Below are positions 19,839 through 28,079 of a stretch of DNA of 64,000 nucleotides, piece by piece (within the stretch, counting starts at the first letter, position 1; every line of letters starts with the position of its first letter). This DNA is from Aureimonas sp. SK2 (GTDB lineage Bacteria; Pseudomonadota; Alphaproteobacteria; Rhizobiales; Rhizobiaceae). The position numbers and the translations under genes were made by a program. The notes below the pieces were generated by a model. The model saw nothing but the letters and a program-made list of their open reading frames with translations. It was not told where the DNA came from and did not search any database. The DNA lies in NCBI RefSeq assembly GCF_029813115.1, contig NZ_JAPZDS010000014.1:62001-126000 (forward strand), in the 5' to 3' direction.

Positions 19839-20276
19839 ATGAACCACCCCAGCCGAATGCCGCCCCGCTCGCCGCGTACCGCCGTGTCCGCTCTATCGGG
19901 CGCACGGCGATGGATCCGGCAGCCTGAGCTGCATCGTGCCTGCCGCGTGGCCGCGTGGCTTGCGCTGGTCGCCGTCCTGTTCGTCACCGTATCGCCGATC
20001 GGCCTGCGTCCGCATGACGTGATGTCCGTGCAGGGCGACCGCGCCCTCGCCTTCGGGCTTCTCGCGGGTCTGTTCGTGCTCGCCTATCCCCGGCATTGGC
20101 TGCTGGTCGGCCTCGCGATCGTGGTCGCCGCGATCGGGATCGAGTGGCTGCAGGAACTTTCGCCGACCCGTCACGCGCGGTGGGGCGACGCGATGGTGAA
20201 GGCCGGCGGCGCGGCTTGCGGTGCGGCGATCGCGACCTTGACGAACCTCATGATCGCGCGCCGGCAGCGCGGCTGA
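19839..20276 (+). CDS. VanZ-like small integral membrane protein
   Basis: A 145-residue protein with a basic N-terminus and about four hydrophobic helices. The pattern VTVSPIGLRP, then DRALAFGLLAGLF, then IEWLQELSPTRHARWGDAMVKAGGAACGAAIA is that of VanZ-like proteins, in which a late D-x-x-x-N/K-x-x-G segment is conserved. The function of such proteins in Gram-negative bacteria is unknown. ATG 19839 was chosen because the overlapping upstream frame is a shadow of the EAL gene; ATG 19857 is also possible. It lies 82 bases after the c-di-GMP gene. Confidence 0.65.
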   Translation: MNHPSRMPPRSPRTAVSALSGARRWIRQPELHRACRVAAWLALVAVLFVTVSPIGLRPHDVMSVQGDRALAFGLLAGLFVLAYPRHWLLVGLAIVVAAIGIEWLQELSPTRHARWGDAMVKAGGAACGAAIATLTNLMIARRQRG

Positions 20277-20286
20277 GCGGGCGCCT

Positions 20287-20448
20287 CTACAGCGCGAGCC
20301 AGAGAACCAGCAGTCCCAGCCAGAAGATGGACGACAGCGCGATCCCGACGAGAAGACCGCGCGCCGGCCGCATTTCGTCTCGCAATGGCGGCCGTTCCTG
20401 CCGCTCCTCCTCAGCGGACTGTGGAGCGGCCCGTGCTTCGGTCTCCAT
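20287..20448 (-). CDS. Small single-span membrane protein, 53 residues
   Basis: This short frame starts at ATG 20448 behind GAGGAGG (about 6 bases upstream) and ends at TAG. The first 30 residues are charged (METEARAAP, EEERQERPP) and the last 20 form one hydrophobic helix (VGIALSSIFWLGLLVLWLAL). The layout is a cytosolic tail with a C-terminal membrane anchor. No family was recognised. It is convergent with the VanZ-like gene, 10 bases away. Confidence 0.6.
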   Translation of the reverse strand: METEARAAPQSAEEERQERPPLRDEMRPARGLLVGIALSSIFWLGLLVLWLAL

Positions 20449-20539
20449 GGTGTCGCCTCCTCGTTAACCAAAACTAGGAGTTAAAGAGGCACGCGGAAAG
20501 ATCGTGCGGCAAGGTTCACGACGAGGTGATCAGGCGACC

Positions 20540-21043
20540 CTATCGCAATCGGCGCAGGCGGTAAGCGATCCTTGTGTCGAGAAGCGCGATACCGTCCGAG
20601 ATACAGGCCTTCTCATGGGCGGAGAGGTCGGCGGTCAGCTCGGCGTCGATGTCCCGCCACAGCGTGCGAAGCCGGGTGCAGATCTCTTCGCCGTCGGGCG
20701 TGAGCTGGAGGTTGATGCGCCGGGCATCGGCCGGATCGGGTAACCTCTGCGTGTAGCCGCGCGCGGCCAGCCGATCCATCATCTTGGAAACCGTCGAGGG
20801 ACGGACGTTCAATTCGTCCGCCAGGGCCGAAACGCTGAGGCTCGTGTTGTCGGCCAGCGCGATCAGCAGTCGATCCTGGCCGGACGCCAGACCCAGCTTG
20901 GCCAGCTTCAATCCCAAGAACGCGCGAAGCGACTGCGATGTAGCCAAGGCCGCACTTAGGATCGTCTCATGACGTGCGTCCGTCCGCCCTCTGGGCACTC
21001 TGTACTTTAACCCCTGTGCGCCGGCATGTGCTGAAAGTTCCAT
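20540..21043 (-). CDS. MarR family transcriptional regulator
   Basis: A 167-residue winged-helix regulator. LSVSALADELNVRPSTVSKMMDRLAARGYTQRLPDPADARRINLQLTP-type sequence (about residues 65-115) gives the recognition helix and the wing with the conserved D-x-R-R. ATG 21043 has GGAG eight bases upstream; a longer frame to 21142 would start in AT-rich intergenic DNA. Targets are not evident. The upstream region is unusually AT-rich and carries a short palindrome. Confidence 0.87.
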   Translation of the reverse strand: MELSAHAGAQGLKYRVPRGRTDARHETILSAALATSQSLRAFLGLKLAKLGLASGQDRLLIALADNTSLSVSALADELNVRPSTVSKMMDRLAARGYTQRLPDPADARRINLQLTPDGEEICTRLRTLWRDIDAELTADLSAHEKACISDGIALLDTRIAYRLRRLR

Positions 21044-21128
21044 GGGAGCTACTCCGGGTTGAGATATCACCTCATGTGACTCAGCAATCTGAGCTGTCCA
21101 TGAAAAATCGCAAATATTCCCTCTTAAT

Positions 21129-21142
21129 GTGCGAAAACGCAC
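21129..21142. promoter_or_regulatory. Short palindrome upstream of the MarR gene
   Basis: GTGCG-AAAA-CGCAC is a perfect 5-bp inverted repeat in a locally AT-rich stretch (about 21060-21180) 86 bases before the marR start. It may be an operator or a hairpin; no poly-T tract follows. Support is symmetry only. Confidence 0.35.
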
Positions 21143-21199
21143 CTTTCTCGGAAGTAACTAGCTGAATATTCATAGGGCACGATCCATTCACCCCCCATC

Positions 21200-21502
21200 T
21201 TATGGTAGGTGAATCTGGTCCTTCAACCAGATGATATCGACGAGCTGACCGTTGACGGCGCAGAATTCGATCATGCGCTCGTTGACGATCTCGCTGCGGA
21301 GCAGCGTTTCGGCCAAGAGCTCACGAGGACTGCGGACCGCCTCGCGGCGCACCCCATCGAATTCGGCAAACTCCGCCCCTTCGATGGCGACAAGCGGAGC
21401 GTGCCGGTCGCACGGATAAGCGGCAATCGAGCGCCGACCAAATACTGTCAGAAGCGTACCGTAGAGCATGCCCGTATGGAGCGAGGCCTGTCCTTCCCGC
21501 AT
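21200..21502 (-). CDS. Hypothetical protein, 100 residues
   Basis: A complete frame with plausible codon use, especially in its 3' half, where third positions are mostly G or C. The protein has a short hydrophobic start (GMLYGTLLTVFG), a middle rich in E and R, and a C-terminus ending VDIIWLKDQIHLP. No family was recognised. The Shine-Dalgarno sequence is weak. The overlapping plus-strand frame (21209-21535) looks less protein-like. It sits between divergent MarR and Crp/Fnr genes, in DNA poorer in G+C than its surroundings. Confidence 0.45.
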   Translation of the reverse strand: MREGQASLHTGMLYGTLLTVFGRRSIAAYPCDRHAPLVAIEGAEFAEFDGVRREAVRSPRELLAETLLRSEIVNERMIEFCAVNGQLVDIIWLKDQIHLP

Positions 21503-21580
21503 AAGCAGCTTTCCAGCTCCGATACCGCTACCTGAACATGCGGTTCGGCCAAGCGCTCATGCGGAGAAATCGAGACGCCA

Positions 21581-22327
21581 ATGGCGGCAAGGGTGCAGTC
21601 CAGCGTGCGCAATCGCCTCCTGGCCGTCGCGACGGCGGAAAGCTTTGCGCGTCTGTCTCCACATCTCGAGTTCATCGAACTGCCGGTCCGCGCCGTCCTC
21701 GTGCATGAGAATGTCGCGCTCGAACACGTGTACTTCCTCGAAAGCGGCTTGGCCTCGATGGTGGCCACGAGCCGCGACGGGATGCAGGAGATCGAGGTCG
21801 GCCATGTCGGCCCTGAAGGCATGACGGGCTTCTACGTGCTGCACGGCGTCGACCACACGCCGCACCGGACCTTCATGCAGACGGTCGGCGCGGCGTGGCG
21901 CATACCGGCGTCGCTGCTGGTGAGGATCGCGCAGCAGGACGAGGCGTTGCGCAACCTGCTCCTGCGCTACATCCACTGCTACGAGTTGCAGCTTTCGCAT
22001 TCGGCTCTGGCCAACGGTCGCTACAACATCAACGAGCGCTTGGCGCGCTGGCTGCTCATGTCACACGACCGGCTGGAAAGCGACGATCTGCCTCTGACGC
22101 ACGAGTTCCTGTCGCTGATGCTCGGCGTGCGGCGCTCCGGCGTGACCAACGAGATTCACGTTCTCGAGGGCGCCCACCTGATCAGGGCGACGCGCGGGCG
22201 CATCCATATCCTGGACCGCAGGGGGCTCGAGGAGATCGCCGCCGGTTGCTACGGCATTCCAGAGGATGAGTACGAGCGCCTGATCCTGGCGCCCGCTTCG
22301 CGCGTGCGCGCAGGCGCCAAGGAGTAG
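21581..22327 (+). CDS. Crp/Fnr family transcriptional regulator
   Basis: A 248-residue protein with an N-terminal cyclic-nucleotide-binding-like beta-roll (about residues 20-130: LPVRAVLVHENVALEHVYFLESGLAS and VGHVGPEGMTGF) and a C-terminal winged helix (about 150-225: INERLARWLLMSHDR and LMLGVRRSGVTNEIHVLEG). There is no N-terminal Cys cluster, so it is not an FNR-type oxygen sensor, and the Arg-Ser pair needed for cAMP is not seen. This subgroup is common in rhizobia as stress or light regulators; the signal is unknown. Confidence 0.88.
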   Translation: MAARVQSSVRNRLLAVATAESFARLSPHLEFIELPVRAVLVHENVALEHVYFLESGLASMVATSRDGMQEIEVGHVGPEGMTGFYVLHGVDHTPHRTFMQTVGAAWRIPASLLVRIAQQDEALRNLLLRYIHCYELQLSHSALANGRYNINERLARWLLMSHDRLESDDLPLTHEFLSLMLGVRRSGVTNEIHVLEGAHLIRATRGRIHILDRRGLEEIAAGCYGIPEDEYERLILAPASRVRAGAKE

Positions 22328-22335
22328 GAGACAGG

Positions 22336-22356
22336 CCCGCCGGTCTGCTTGGCGGG
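22336..22356. terminator. Hairpin between convergent crp-like and asparaginase genes
   Basis: CCCGCC (22336-22341) pairs with GGCGGG (22351-22356) around a 9-base loop, in the 62-base gap between two convergent genes. There is no clear U tract, so efficiency is uncertain. Confidence 0.45.
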
Positions 22357-22389
22357 AACGCCCGAAACGGCCTTCGAGAAGCCCGCGGA

Positions 22390-23370
22390 TCAGCCGCCGA
22401 GTTCGGCGAAGGCGCCGCGAAGGTCGGCGCCTTCGCATCCCAGCACGACCGCCGCGAGGATACGCGCCTTCGCGCCCGTGAGGTCCCCTGCGAAGATCGC
22501 TCCCGCCCGCTCCAGATCCTTCGCACCGCCGTTGCCATAGACCGGTTTCACGCGGCCTTCCGGGCAGCGGGAGGTCACGATCACCGGGATGCCGGCCGCG
22601 ATGATCTCGGCCGCGGCCTTGGTCACTGCGGGCGGCGTGTTGCCGAGGCCGAACCCTTCCACCACGATGGCGCGCGCGCCTTCGCTCGCCAGAAAGCGGA
22701 GAACGCGGTCCGAAGCGCCCATGGCCATGCGCACAAGGTCGACGCCGGTCTCGATGCGCGTCGGCGCGAAGGTCCGACGAAGCACCGGGCGGCGGTAAAT
22801 GCGCACCAGCGTCCCGTCCACCTCGCCGAGCTTGCCGTGCTCGCCCGAGCGGAACGTGTCGGTGCGCGAGGTGTGCGTCTTGGTGACGTCGCGCGCCGCG
22901 TGGAACTCGCTCTCGAACAGGATGGTCGCCCCGAGGCCGGCCGCCTCCGGCGCCGCCGCGAGCCGGACGGCTTCGGCGATGTTGCGCGGCCCGTCCGTGT
23001 CGGGCGCATCGGCGCTGCGCTGGGCGCCGGTGAAGACGACGGGCTTCTGCGACCGCACGACGAGGTCGGCGAGATAGGCGCTCTCCTCCATCGTATCGGT
23101 GCCGTGCGTCACCACCACACCGTCGCAGGCGGGGTCCGACAGATGCGCGTCGATGCGCTGGGCCATAGCGAAGGCGAGCGGCAGGTCGATCGAGAACGAG
23201 TTGACGCTGCAGAAGTCGTCCACCTCGATCTCGATGCCCTCCAAGCGGTCGTGGAGCCCCGCGCGCAGCGCCTCGCCCTGGATCGAGGCCACGACGTCGG
23301 CGTCCGCCTGCGCGGTCTCTGCGCGGGACGCGATGGTTCCGCCGGTGGTGACGAGTCGGATGCGCGGCAT
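22390..23370 (-). CDS. Asparaginase (L-asparagine amidohydrolase family)
   Basis: A 326-residue protein that should hydrolyse L-asparagine to aspartate and ammonia. The first catalytic Thr is in TTGGTIAS and the second in VVTHGTDTMEESAY, which also holds the Asp partner. GAQRSADAPDTDGPRN is the following conserved block. There is no signal peptide, so it is likely cytoplasmic. It lies 31 bases downstream of the Fsr-type exporter gene on the same strand and may be co-transcribed with it. A dual glutaminase activity cannot be excluded. Confidence 0.88.
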   Translation of the reverse strand: MPRIRLVTTGGTIASRAETAQADADVVASIQGEALRAGLHDRLEGIEIEVDDFCSVNSFSIDLPLAFAMAQRIDAHLSDPACDGVVVTHGTDTMEESAYLADLVVRSQKPVVFTGAQRSADAPDTDGPRNIAEAVRLAAAPEAAGLGATILFESEFHAARDVTKTHTSRTDTFRSGEHGKLGEVDGTLVRIYRRPVLRRTFAPTRIETGVDLVRMAMGASDRVLRFLASEGARAIVVEGFGLGNTPPAVTKAAAEIIAAGIPVIVTSRCPEGRVKPVYGNGGAKDLERAGAIFAGDLTGAKARILAAVVLGCEGADLRGAFAELGG

Positions 23371-23401
23371 GGTCTGGCTCTCCTGACGAAGGCCGCCGGC
23401 T

Positions 23402-24601
23402 TCAGCGCATCGACGGGATCCTCGGCAGGAGAATCGTCGCCAGCCCCAGAAGCGGCAGGAAGGACACGGTCCGATACACGAACTCGATGCCGGCCGTATC
23501 GGCGAAATCGCCGAGGAAGGCCGCCCCGAGCCCGCCCGCGCCGAAGGCGAAGCCGAAAAACATGCCGGCGACGAGCCCGACCCGCCCCGGCAGGAGCTCC
23601 TGTGCGAAGACCACGATGGCCGGGAAGGCGGAGGCGAGGACGAAGCCGATCACCGCCGTCAGGACGGCCGTCAGCGGCAGGTTGGCATAGGGCAGGACCA
23701 GCGCGAACGGGATGACGCCGAGGATGGAGAACCAGATCACGAAGCGGGCGCCGTAGCGGTCGCCGATCGGCCCGCCGAGGAACGTGCCGGCCGCCGCCGA
23801 GCCGAGGAACAGGAACAGCATGAGCTGCGCCTCCCGCACCGACAGGCCGAAGCGGTCGATGACGTAGAACGTGTAGTAGCTGGAGAAGCTCGCCATGTAG
23901 ACGTTCTTGGTGGCCGTCAGCAGCACGAGGATGCCCACGGCCATCAGCACCGTGTTGCGCGGCAGCGGCAGAGCGCGGCTGACCGGGCCCCGACCGATCT
24001 GCGCCCGGCGGTGCGCCGCGTACCAGTTGCCCGCCCAGGTGAGGATCGCCATGCCGGTGAAGGCGATGACGGCGAACCAGGCGATGCTGTGCTGGCCGTA
24101 GGGCAGGACGATGAAGGCCGCGAGCAGCGGGCCGAGCGCCGTGCCCGCGTTGCCGCCGAGCTGGAACAGCGACTGCGCGAAGCCGTGCCGGCCGCCGGAA
24201 GCCGCTCGCGCGACGCGCGAGGCTTCCGGATGGAACACGGCCGAGCCGAAGCCGATCAGGCTCGCCGCCAGGAGCAGCATCGGAAAGCTGCCGGCGGAGG
24301 ACAGGAGCAGCAGACCGACCAGAGTCGATGCCATGCCGACAGGCAGCGAATAGGGCATGGGCCAGCGATCGGTGACCACGCCGACAGCCGGCTGCAGCAG
24401 CGAGGCCGTGACCTGGAACGTCATGGTCAGGAGACCGATCTGGGCGAAGTCCAGCGCGTAGTTCGCCTTGAGGAGCGGGTAGAGCGATGCCAGCAGCGAC
24501 TGCATGACGTCGTTCAGCATGTGGCAGGCGCTCATCGCCACGAGGATCGAGAGCGTGGTCTTTTGCGGCAGCGGCTGCGACGCGACGGATATGGATGACA
24601 T
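23402..24601 (-). CDS. fsr: MFS transporter, fosmidomycin resistance (Fsr) type
   Basis: A 399-residue major-facilitator protein with twelve hydrophobic segments. The Fsr-subfamily signatures are MSACHMLNDVMQSLLASLYP in helix 1 and FHPEASRVARAASGGRHG with SLFQLGGNAG in helices 4-5. Members export fosmidomycin and other compounds by proton antiport; the natural substrate is unknown. It precedes the asparaginase gene by 31 bases. Confidence 0.87.
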   Translation of the reverse strand: MSSISVASQPLPQKTTLSILVAMSACHMLNDVMQSLLASLYPLLKANYALDFAQIGLLTMTFQVTASLLQPAVGVVTDRWPMPYSLPVGMASTLVGLLLLSSAGSFPMLLLAASLIGFGSAVFHPEASRVARAASGGRHGFAQSLFQLGGNAGTALGPLLAAFIVLPYGQHSIAWFAVIAFTGMAILTWAGNWYAAHRRAQIGRGPVSRALPLPRNTVLMAVGILVLLTATKNVYMASFSSYYTFYVIDRFGLSVREAQLMLFLFLGSAAAGTFLGGPIGDRYGARFVIWFSILGVIPFALVLPYANLPLTAVLTAVIGFVLASAFPAIVVFAQELLPGRVGLVAGMFFGFAFGAGGLGAAFLGDFADTAGIEFVYRTVSFLPLLGLATILLPRIPSMR

Positions 24602-24768
24602 GACGAACCCCGGCTCTCGGCCTCGCGCTCCCCGCTTCGCGGCCGCATGATAAGGCCGACGAACGGATCGCTGGATCCTCTAGCATGTGATCGCACAGGT
24701 TGTCGCCAGGGCATCTCGCTGTCTTTGGCCGCGCCCGCAGAACGCGGGCAACGGTCAGGCGGCCCGTC

Positions 24769-24963
24769 CTACTGCGCCGGCGTCGAGCCCCCGGTCACGG
24801 GCGCCGCGCCGGTCGTCACGCCGCCGCCGGGGTTCGTGACAGGCCGCTCGCCCTCGCGACTGGAGAAGAACATGAAATAGAGGACCGTAGTCACGACGAC
24901 AGCCGTCACCACCGCCCAGAGCGAACCGCGCTTTCGGTTGGAGGGCTTGTCGAACTTGGCCAA
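24769..24963 (-). CDS. Small single-span membrane protein with Gly/Thr/Pro tail, 64 residues
   Basis: The chosen start is TTG 24963 with GGAAG seven bases upstream; the frame is open further but that part reads as intergenic DNA. The protein has a basic head (AKFDKPSNRKRGS), one transmembrane helix (LWAVVTAVVVTTVLYFMFF) and a flexible tail rich in G, T and P (NPGGGVTTGAAPVTGGSTP). Small proteins of this build are frequent in Rhizobiales, but no function is known. It is divergent from the 25102 gene. Confidence 0.6.
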   Translation of the reverse strand: MAKFDKPSNRKRGSLWAVVTAVVVTTVLYFMFFSSREGERPVTNPGGGVTTGAAPVTGGSTPAQ

Positions 24964-25101
24964 GGCGCTGCTTCCCGGTTTCGTCTCGACAGCGGATATG
25001 GGTCGTTCGGCGGCATTGTCGCGCCGTCCACGGTCAAATCTCGGAGCGCAGCGCGCATCCGCGCGTTCCCGCTCCATGCGACACCAGCTGGAGCTGAGGA
25101 A

Positions 25102-25335
25102 ATGACAAACGATACGACCAAAAGGCCGGATTCCGGCACACCCGAAGAGGACGCGCGGCAGATCGAGGCCCAGTTCGCCGGGCTCGACAACGATCTGGTC
25201 GAGGTGGCGGCCGCCGATGGCAAACCCGAGGCGCGGGACGAGACGCTTTCCGCCGAGGAGGTGGACGAAACGAGCGCCGGCGGGCTCCAGTATCCGCCGG
25301 GCGTCCGGACCAGCAGGCCGGAGGCCGGTCAATGA
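25102..25335 (+). CDS. Small acidic hypothetical protein, 77 residues
   Basis: Starts at ATG 25102 with GAGGAA just upstream. The protein is hydrophilic and acidic (EEDARQIEAQFAGLD, LSAEEVDETSAGG) and likely disordered. No family was recognised. Its stop overlaps the next start as ATGA, so the two short genes are translationally coupled. Confidence 0.6.
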   Translation: MTNDTTKRPDSGTPEEDARQIEAQFAGLDNDLVEVAAADGKPEARDETLSAEEVDETSAGGLQYPPGVRTSRPEAGQ

Positions 25336-25508
25336 CGGTCGAGGACAGCATCCGCGAGGCGATCGTCGCCGAACTTCGGCGCCAGGCCGAGATCGGCGAA
25401 GGTCGATTGACGGTCGAGGAAACCGAGAAGGGCGTGACGCTGAATGGCCCGGTCGATCTCGACGACCTCGTGATGGTCGTCATGGGATCGGTCGCGGGCG
25501 GCCCCTGA
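25332..25508 (+). CDS. Small acidic hypothetical protein, 58 residues
   Basis: Starts at ATG 25332 in a four-base overlap with the preceding gene. The sequence begins MTVEDSIREAIVAELRRQ (amphipathic helix), continues LTVEETEKGVTLNGPVDLDDLV and ends VMGSVAGGP, so a compact helix-strand fold is possible. No family was recognised. A hairpin 10 bases after the stop ends the unit. Confidence 0.55.
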   Translation: MTVEDSIREAIVAELRRQAEIGEGRLTVEETEKGVTLNGPVDLDDLVMVVMGSVAGGP

Positions 25509-25517
25509 ACGGGCCGA

Positions 25518-25541
25518 GGCCGCCGAAACCGGTCGGCGGCC
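25518..25541. terminator. Bidirectional hairpin terminator
   Basis: GGCCGCCGA (25518-25526) pairs perfectly with TCGGCGGCC (25533-25541) across a 6-base loop. It lies in the 45-base gap between the two small plus-strand genes and the convergent SDR gene. No long U tract is present. Confidence 0.6.
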
Positions 25542-25553
25542 CCGCTTGCGGCG

Positions 25554-26543
25554 TCAGGACAGGCGACGCCTGAACGCCGCCGCCAGACCGAGGACGCCGG
25601 CGCCGATCAGCCCCAGGACCGCGACGTCGCGCTGCCGGCTGGTGAAGAAGGTGTGGCGCGAGGCGAGCGTGCGATCGGTGAACGGTCCCTCGATCCGCGC
25701 AGGCCCCTGCCCCGGCTCGAAGAGGTTTCCCTCGATCCGCGGAATGGTCTCGTCGGAGAGCTGGCCCTCCCAGCCGCTGCGCGACTGGACGTCGGCGGCG
25801 TTCGGCCAGAGGCGCTGCAGGAGGCTCGCCATCACCGTGGTGCGCCCGACCCAGATGTCGCGGCGTGGATGGAGCACGCCGAAATGGATGGCGTTGGCGC
25901 ACAGGCGTGCGTCGTAGACGGGATCGGGCGCGATCTGCCGCCGGCCGACCTTGTTGCGAGCCCAGCCGTCGAACTGCGGCGTGTTCACCGCCGGCAGAAA
26001 GACGGTGACGAGTTGCACATTGCTGCCGAGATGGCCGAGCTCGCCGCGCAGCGCGTTGGTGAAGCCGAGCGCCGCCGCCTTGGCGCCGTCATAGGCGGAC
26101 TGGAGCGGGAAGGGCCGGATGCCGAGCACCGAGTTCACCTGCACGATGGTGCCGCGGTCGCGCGCGCGCATGCGCTTCAGGGCGGCGAGCGTGCCGAAGA
26201 CCTGCCCGTGATAGGTGACGTCCGTCACGCGGCGATACTCGTCGGGCGAGATCTGGTCGGCGGGCGCGACGACCGTCGCCATGGCGTTGTTGATCCAGGC
26301 CTCGATCGGGCCGAGCTCCGTCTCGCAGCGCTCCGCCGCGGCATCCACCGCGTCGGCGTCCGACACGTCGGTCGCGATGCCCAGCGCCTTCACGCCGAGC
26401 GCGCGCAGCCGCTCCTCCACCTCCCGCAGCCGTTCTTCGCCACGCGCCAGAATTCCGACGTTCCACCCGTCGCGCGCGAATGTCTCGGCGGTGGCAAGGC
26501 CGATGCCCGCCGTTCCGCCCGTGATCACCACCGTTCTCGTCAT
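25554..26543 (-). CDS. Short-chain dehydrogenase/reductase with a C-terminal membrane anchor
   Basis: A 329-residue SDR, longer than the classical 250. The cofactor motif TGGTAGIG is at the N-terminus. N-A-M-A (INNAMATV) replaces NNAG, and the catalytic Ser (NSVLG) and Tyr/Lys (YDGAK) are present. After the Rossmann domain (to about residue 245) comes a tail ending in one hydrophobic helix (VAVLGLIGAGVLGLAAAF) and RRRLS. That places the enzyme at the inner membrane with its active domain in the cytoplasm. The substrate is unknown. ATG 26543 gives the usual short N-terminus. Confidence 0.87.
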   Translation of the reverse strand: MTRTVVITGGTAGIGLATAETFARDGWNVGILARGEERLREVEERLRALGVKALGIATDVSDADAVDAAAERCETELGPIEAWINNAMATVVAPADQISPDEYRRVTDVTYHGQVFGTLAALKRMRARDRGTIVQVNSVLGIRPFPLQSAYDGAKAAALGFTNALRGELGHLGSNVQLVTVFLPAVNTPQFDGWARNKVGRRQIAPDPVYDARLCANAIHFGVLHPRRDIWVGRTTVMASLLQRLWPNAADVQSRSGWEGQLSDETIPRIEGNLFEPGQGPARIEGPFTDRTLASRHTFFTSRQRDVAVLGLIGAGVLGLAAAFRRRLS

Positions 26544-26672
26544 GTCCGACCTTCGATCCCCTTGCGTCTGGCGTCGATGGCAGAAGGCCCGGACGGCCGA
26601 ATGGTTGCCGGGGTTTCGCATCCGCGACGAGGTTGCGTATGAAGGCGGCGGACACGACAGGGAGCCGAGCCG

Positions 26673-26858
26673 ATGGCCTTCAAGACGCCGCACGAAACCG
26701 CCGCCGAGGCGAAGATCGCCAAGGCCGGCTGGAAGCGCGACAAGAAGACCGGCCTCTGGAAGTGCTTCCGCGACCCCGAACGCGGCAGGACCTTTTCCGG
26801 CACGGCTGTCGAGCTCGCCCGCCAGCTCGACGCGAAGGCGCCCTCGTCCGAGGACTGA
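26673..26858 (+). CDS. Small basic hypothetical protein, 61 residues
   Basis: A hydrophilic protein with the centre WKRDKKTGLWKCFRDPERGRTFSG, suggestive of a small beta-hairpin or nucleic-acid-binding fold. The single Cys is not part of a metal motif. ATG 26673 has a weak GAGCCG leader. Its stop abuts the stop of the convergent hydrolase gene with no bases between. No family was recognised. Confidence 0.55.
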   Translation: MAFKTPHETAAEAKIAKAGWKRDKKTGLWKCFRDPERGRTFSGTAVELARQLDAKAPSSED

Positions 26859-27941
26859 TCAATCGGCGAAGACGGGATCCGGCCGTCCGGGCACTTCGCG
26901 CAGGATCTCGGCGAGCGGCGGCTGACGCCAGCCCTCGTCGAGCGAGGGCCAGCGCGGGTTGCGGTCCTTGTCGATGACGGCGGCGCGCACGCCCTCGTGG
27001 AAATCCTCGACGCGCAGGCAATAACAGGCGGCGCGGAACTCGCGGACGAGGCAGTCCTCCAGCGTCGTGCTCCGGGAACCTTCCGCCAGAAGCGCATGGG
27101 TCAGCGCCATAGACCAGGGCGAGCGGCCGCGCATGGTCGCCAGGGTCCGGGCGGCGAACTCGCCCTGCGCCGCATCGCTCGACATCTCCTCCAAGGCCGC
27201 CTCGATCGCCTCGACCTCCGGGCGCGAAAAGGCCGCGGCGATGGCCTCGCCGTGGCGGGCGATGAGCGGCGCGGGGAGCAGCTCCGCACGGTCGGCGATC
27301 AGGCGCTCGACGTCCGCGTGGCTTGCGCCCGGATCCAGCCCGATCAGCGCGGCGCGCAGCTCGGCTGTCCGGCTCGACGGCACGCAGCGGTCGAGCAGGC
27401 CGGCGGCCAGCGCATCCCCCGCCTCGACCGTCTCGCCGGTCAGAGCGAGGTATCGGCCGAACGCACCCTCCAAGCGCGGCAGGACGAAAGTCGCGCCGAC
27501 ATCGGGCAGGAAGCCGATGCCGACCTCCGGCATGGCGAAGCGCACGCGCTCGGTCGCGACGCGGTGCTTCAGATGCATCACCAGCCCCGCGCCGCCGCCC
27601 ATGACGATGCCGTCCGCCAGCGCGACGATCGGCTTTGTCGCATGGGCGAGGCGCGACAGAAGCTCGTATTCCTCGCGCCAGAAGGCTTCCGCGATCCCGT
27701 CGCCCGCCCGGCCGCTCACGGCCACGGCGCGGATGTCGCCGCCGGCGCAGAAGGCGCGCTCGCCGGTGCCCTCGAGGATCACGAGGGCCACGGCCGGGTC
27801 GTCGAGGAAGGCGTCGAGCGCCCGGCGCAGGGCGCGCACCATGTCGAGGTCCAGCGCGTTCAGCGCCTTCGGGCGGTTCAGCCGCAGGATGCCCGCGCCG
27901 CCCTCGCGGGTGACGACGATCGTCGGCTGCTCTTCGGTCAT
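26859..27941 (-). CDS. 3-hydroxyisobutyryl-CoA hydrolase (crotonase superfamily)
   Basis: A 360-residue protein of HIBYL-CoA hydrolase length, longer than a 260-residue enoyl-CoA hydratase. The oxyanion-hole segments (RAFCAGGDIRAV and GIVMGGGAGLVMH) and the hydrolase-type block FAMPEVGIGFLPDVGATF with its Glu and Asp are present. It would release 3-hydroxyisobutyrate in valine catabolism. ATG 27941 has GGGAGG at nine bases; the nearby ATG 27950 would leave no spacing. The other valine genes are not in the window, so an enoyl-CoA hydratase role cannot be fully excluded. Confidence 0.85.
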   Translation of the reverse strand: MTEEQPTIVVTREGGAGILRLNRPKALNALDLDMVRALRRALDAFLDDPAVALVILEGTGERAFCAGGDIRAVAVSGRAGDGIAEAFWREEYELLSRLAHATKPIVALADGIVMGGGAGLVMHLKHRVATERVRFAMPEVGIGFLPDVGATFVLPRLEGAFGRYLALTGETVEAGDALAAGLLDRCVPSSRTAELRAALIGLDPGASHADVERLIADRAELLPAPLIARHGEAIAAAFSRPEVEAIEAALEEMSSDAAQGEFAARTLATMRGRSPWSMALTHALLAEGSRSTTLEDCLVREFRAACYCLRVEDFHEGVRAAVIDKDRNPRWPSLDEGWRQPPLAEILREVPGRPDPVFAD

Positions 27942-28079
27942 GCGGTCCATCCTCCCAAACAGGGTGCCAGCCTGCCCGGAAAAGCGACCCCTGTCACGGC
28001 GTGCGACGACCGGGCCATGCAACCGGCGCGGCGGCTCGCGCGTAGTCCCATCACGACTGACGTGAACGGGACGAAGCAC

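Noticed and set aside
21209-21535. Plus-strand frame of 108 codons overlapping the 21200-21502 gene
   Set aside because: Codon use and composition fit a shadow; the minus-strand frame looks more protein-like.
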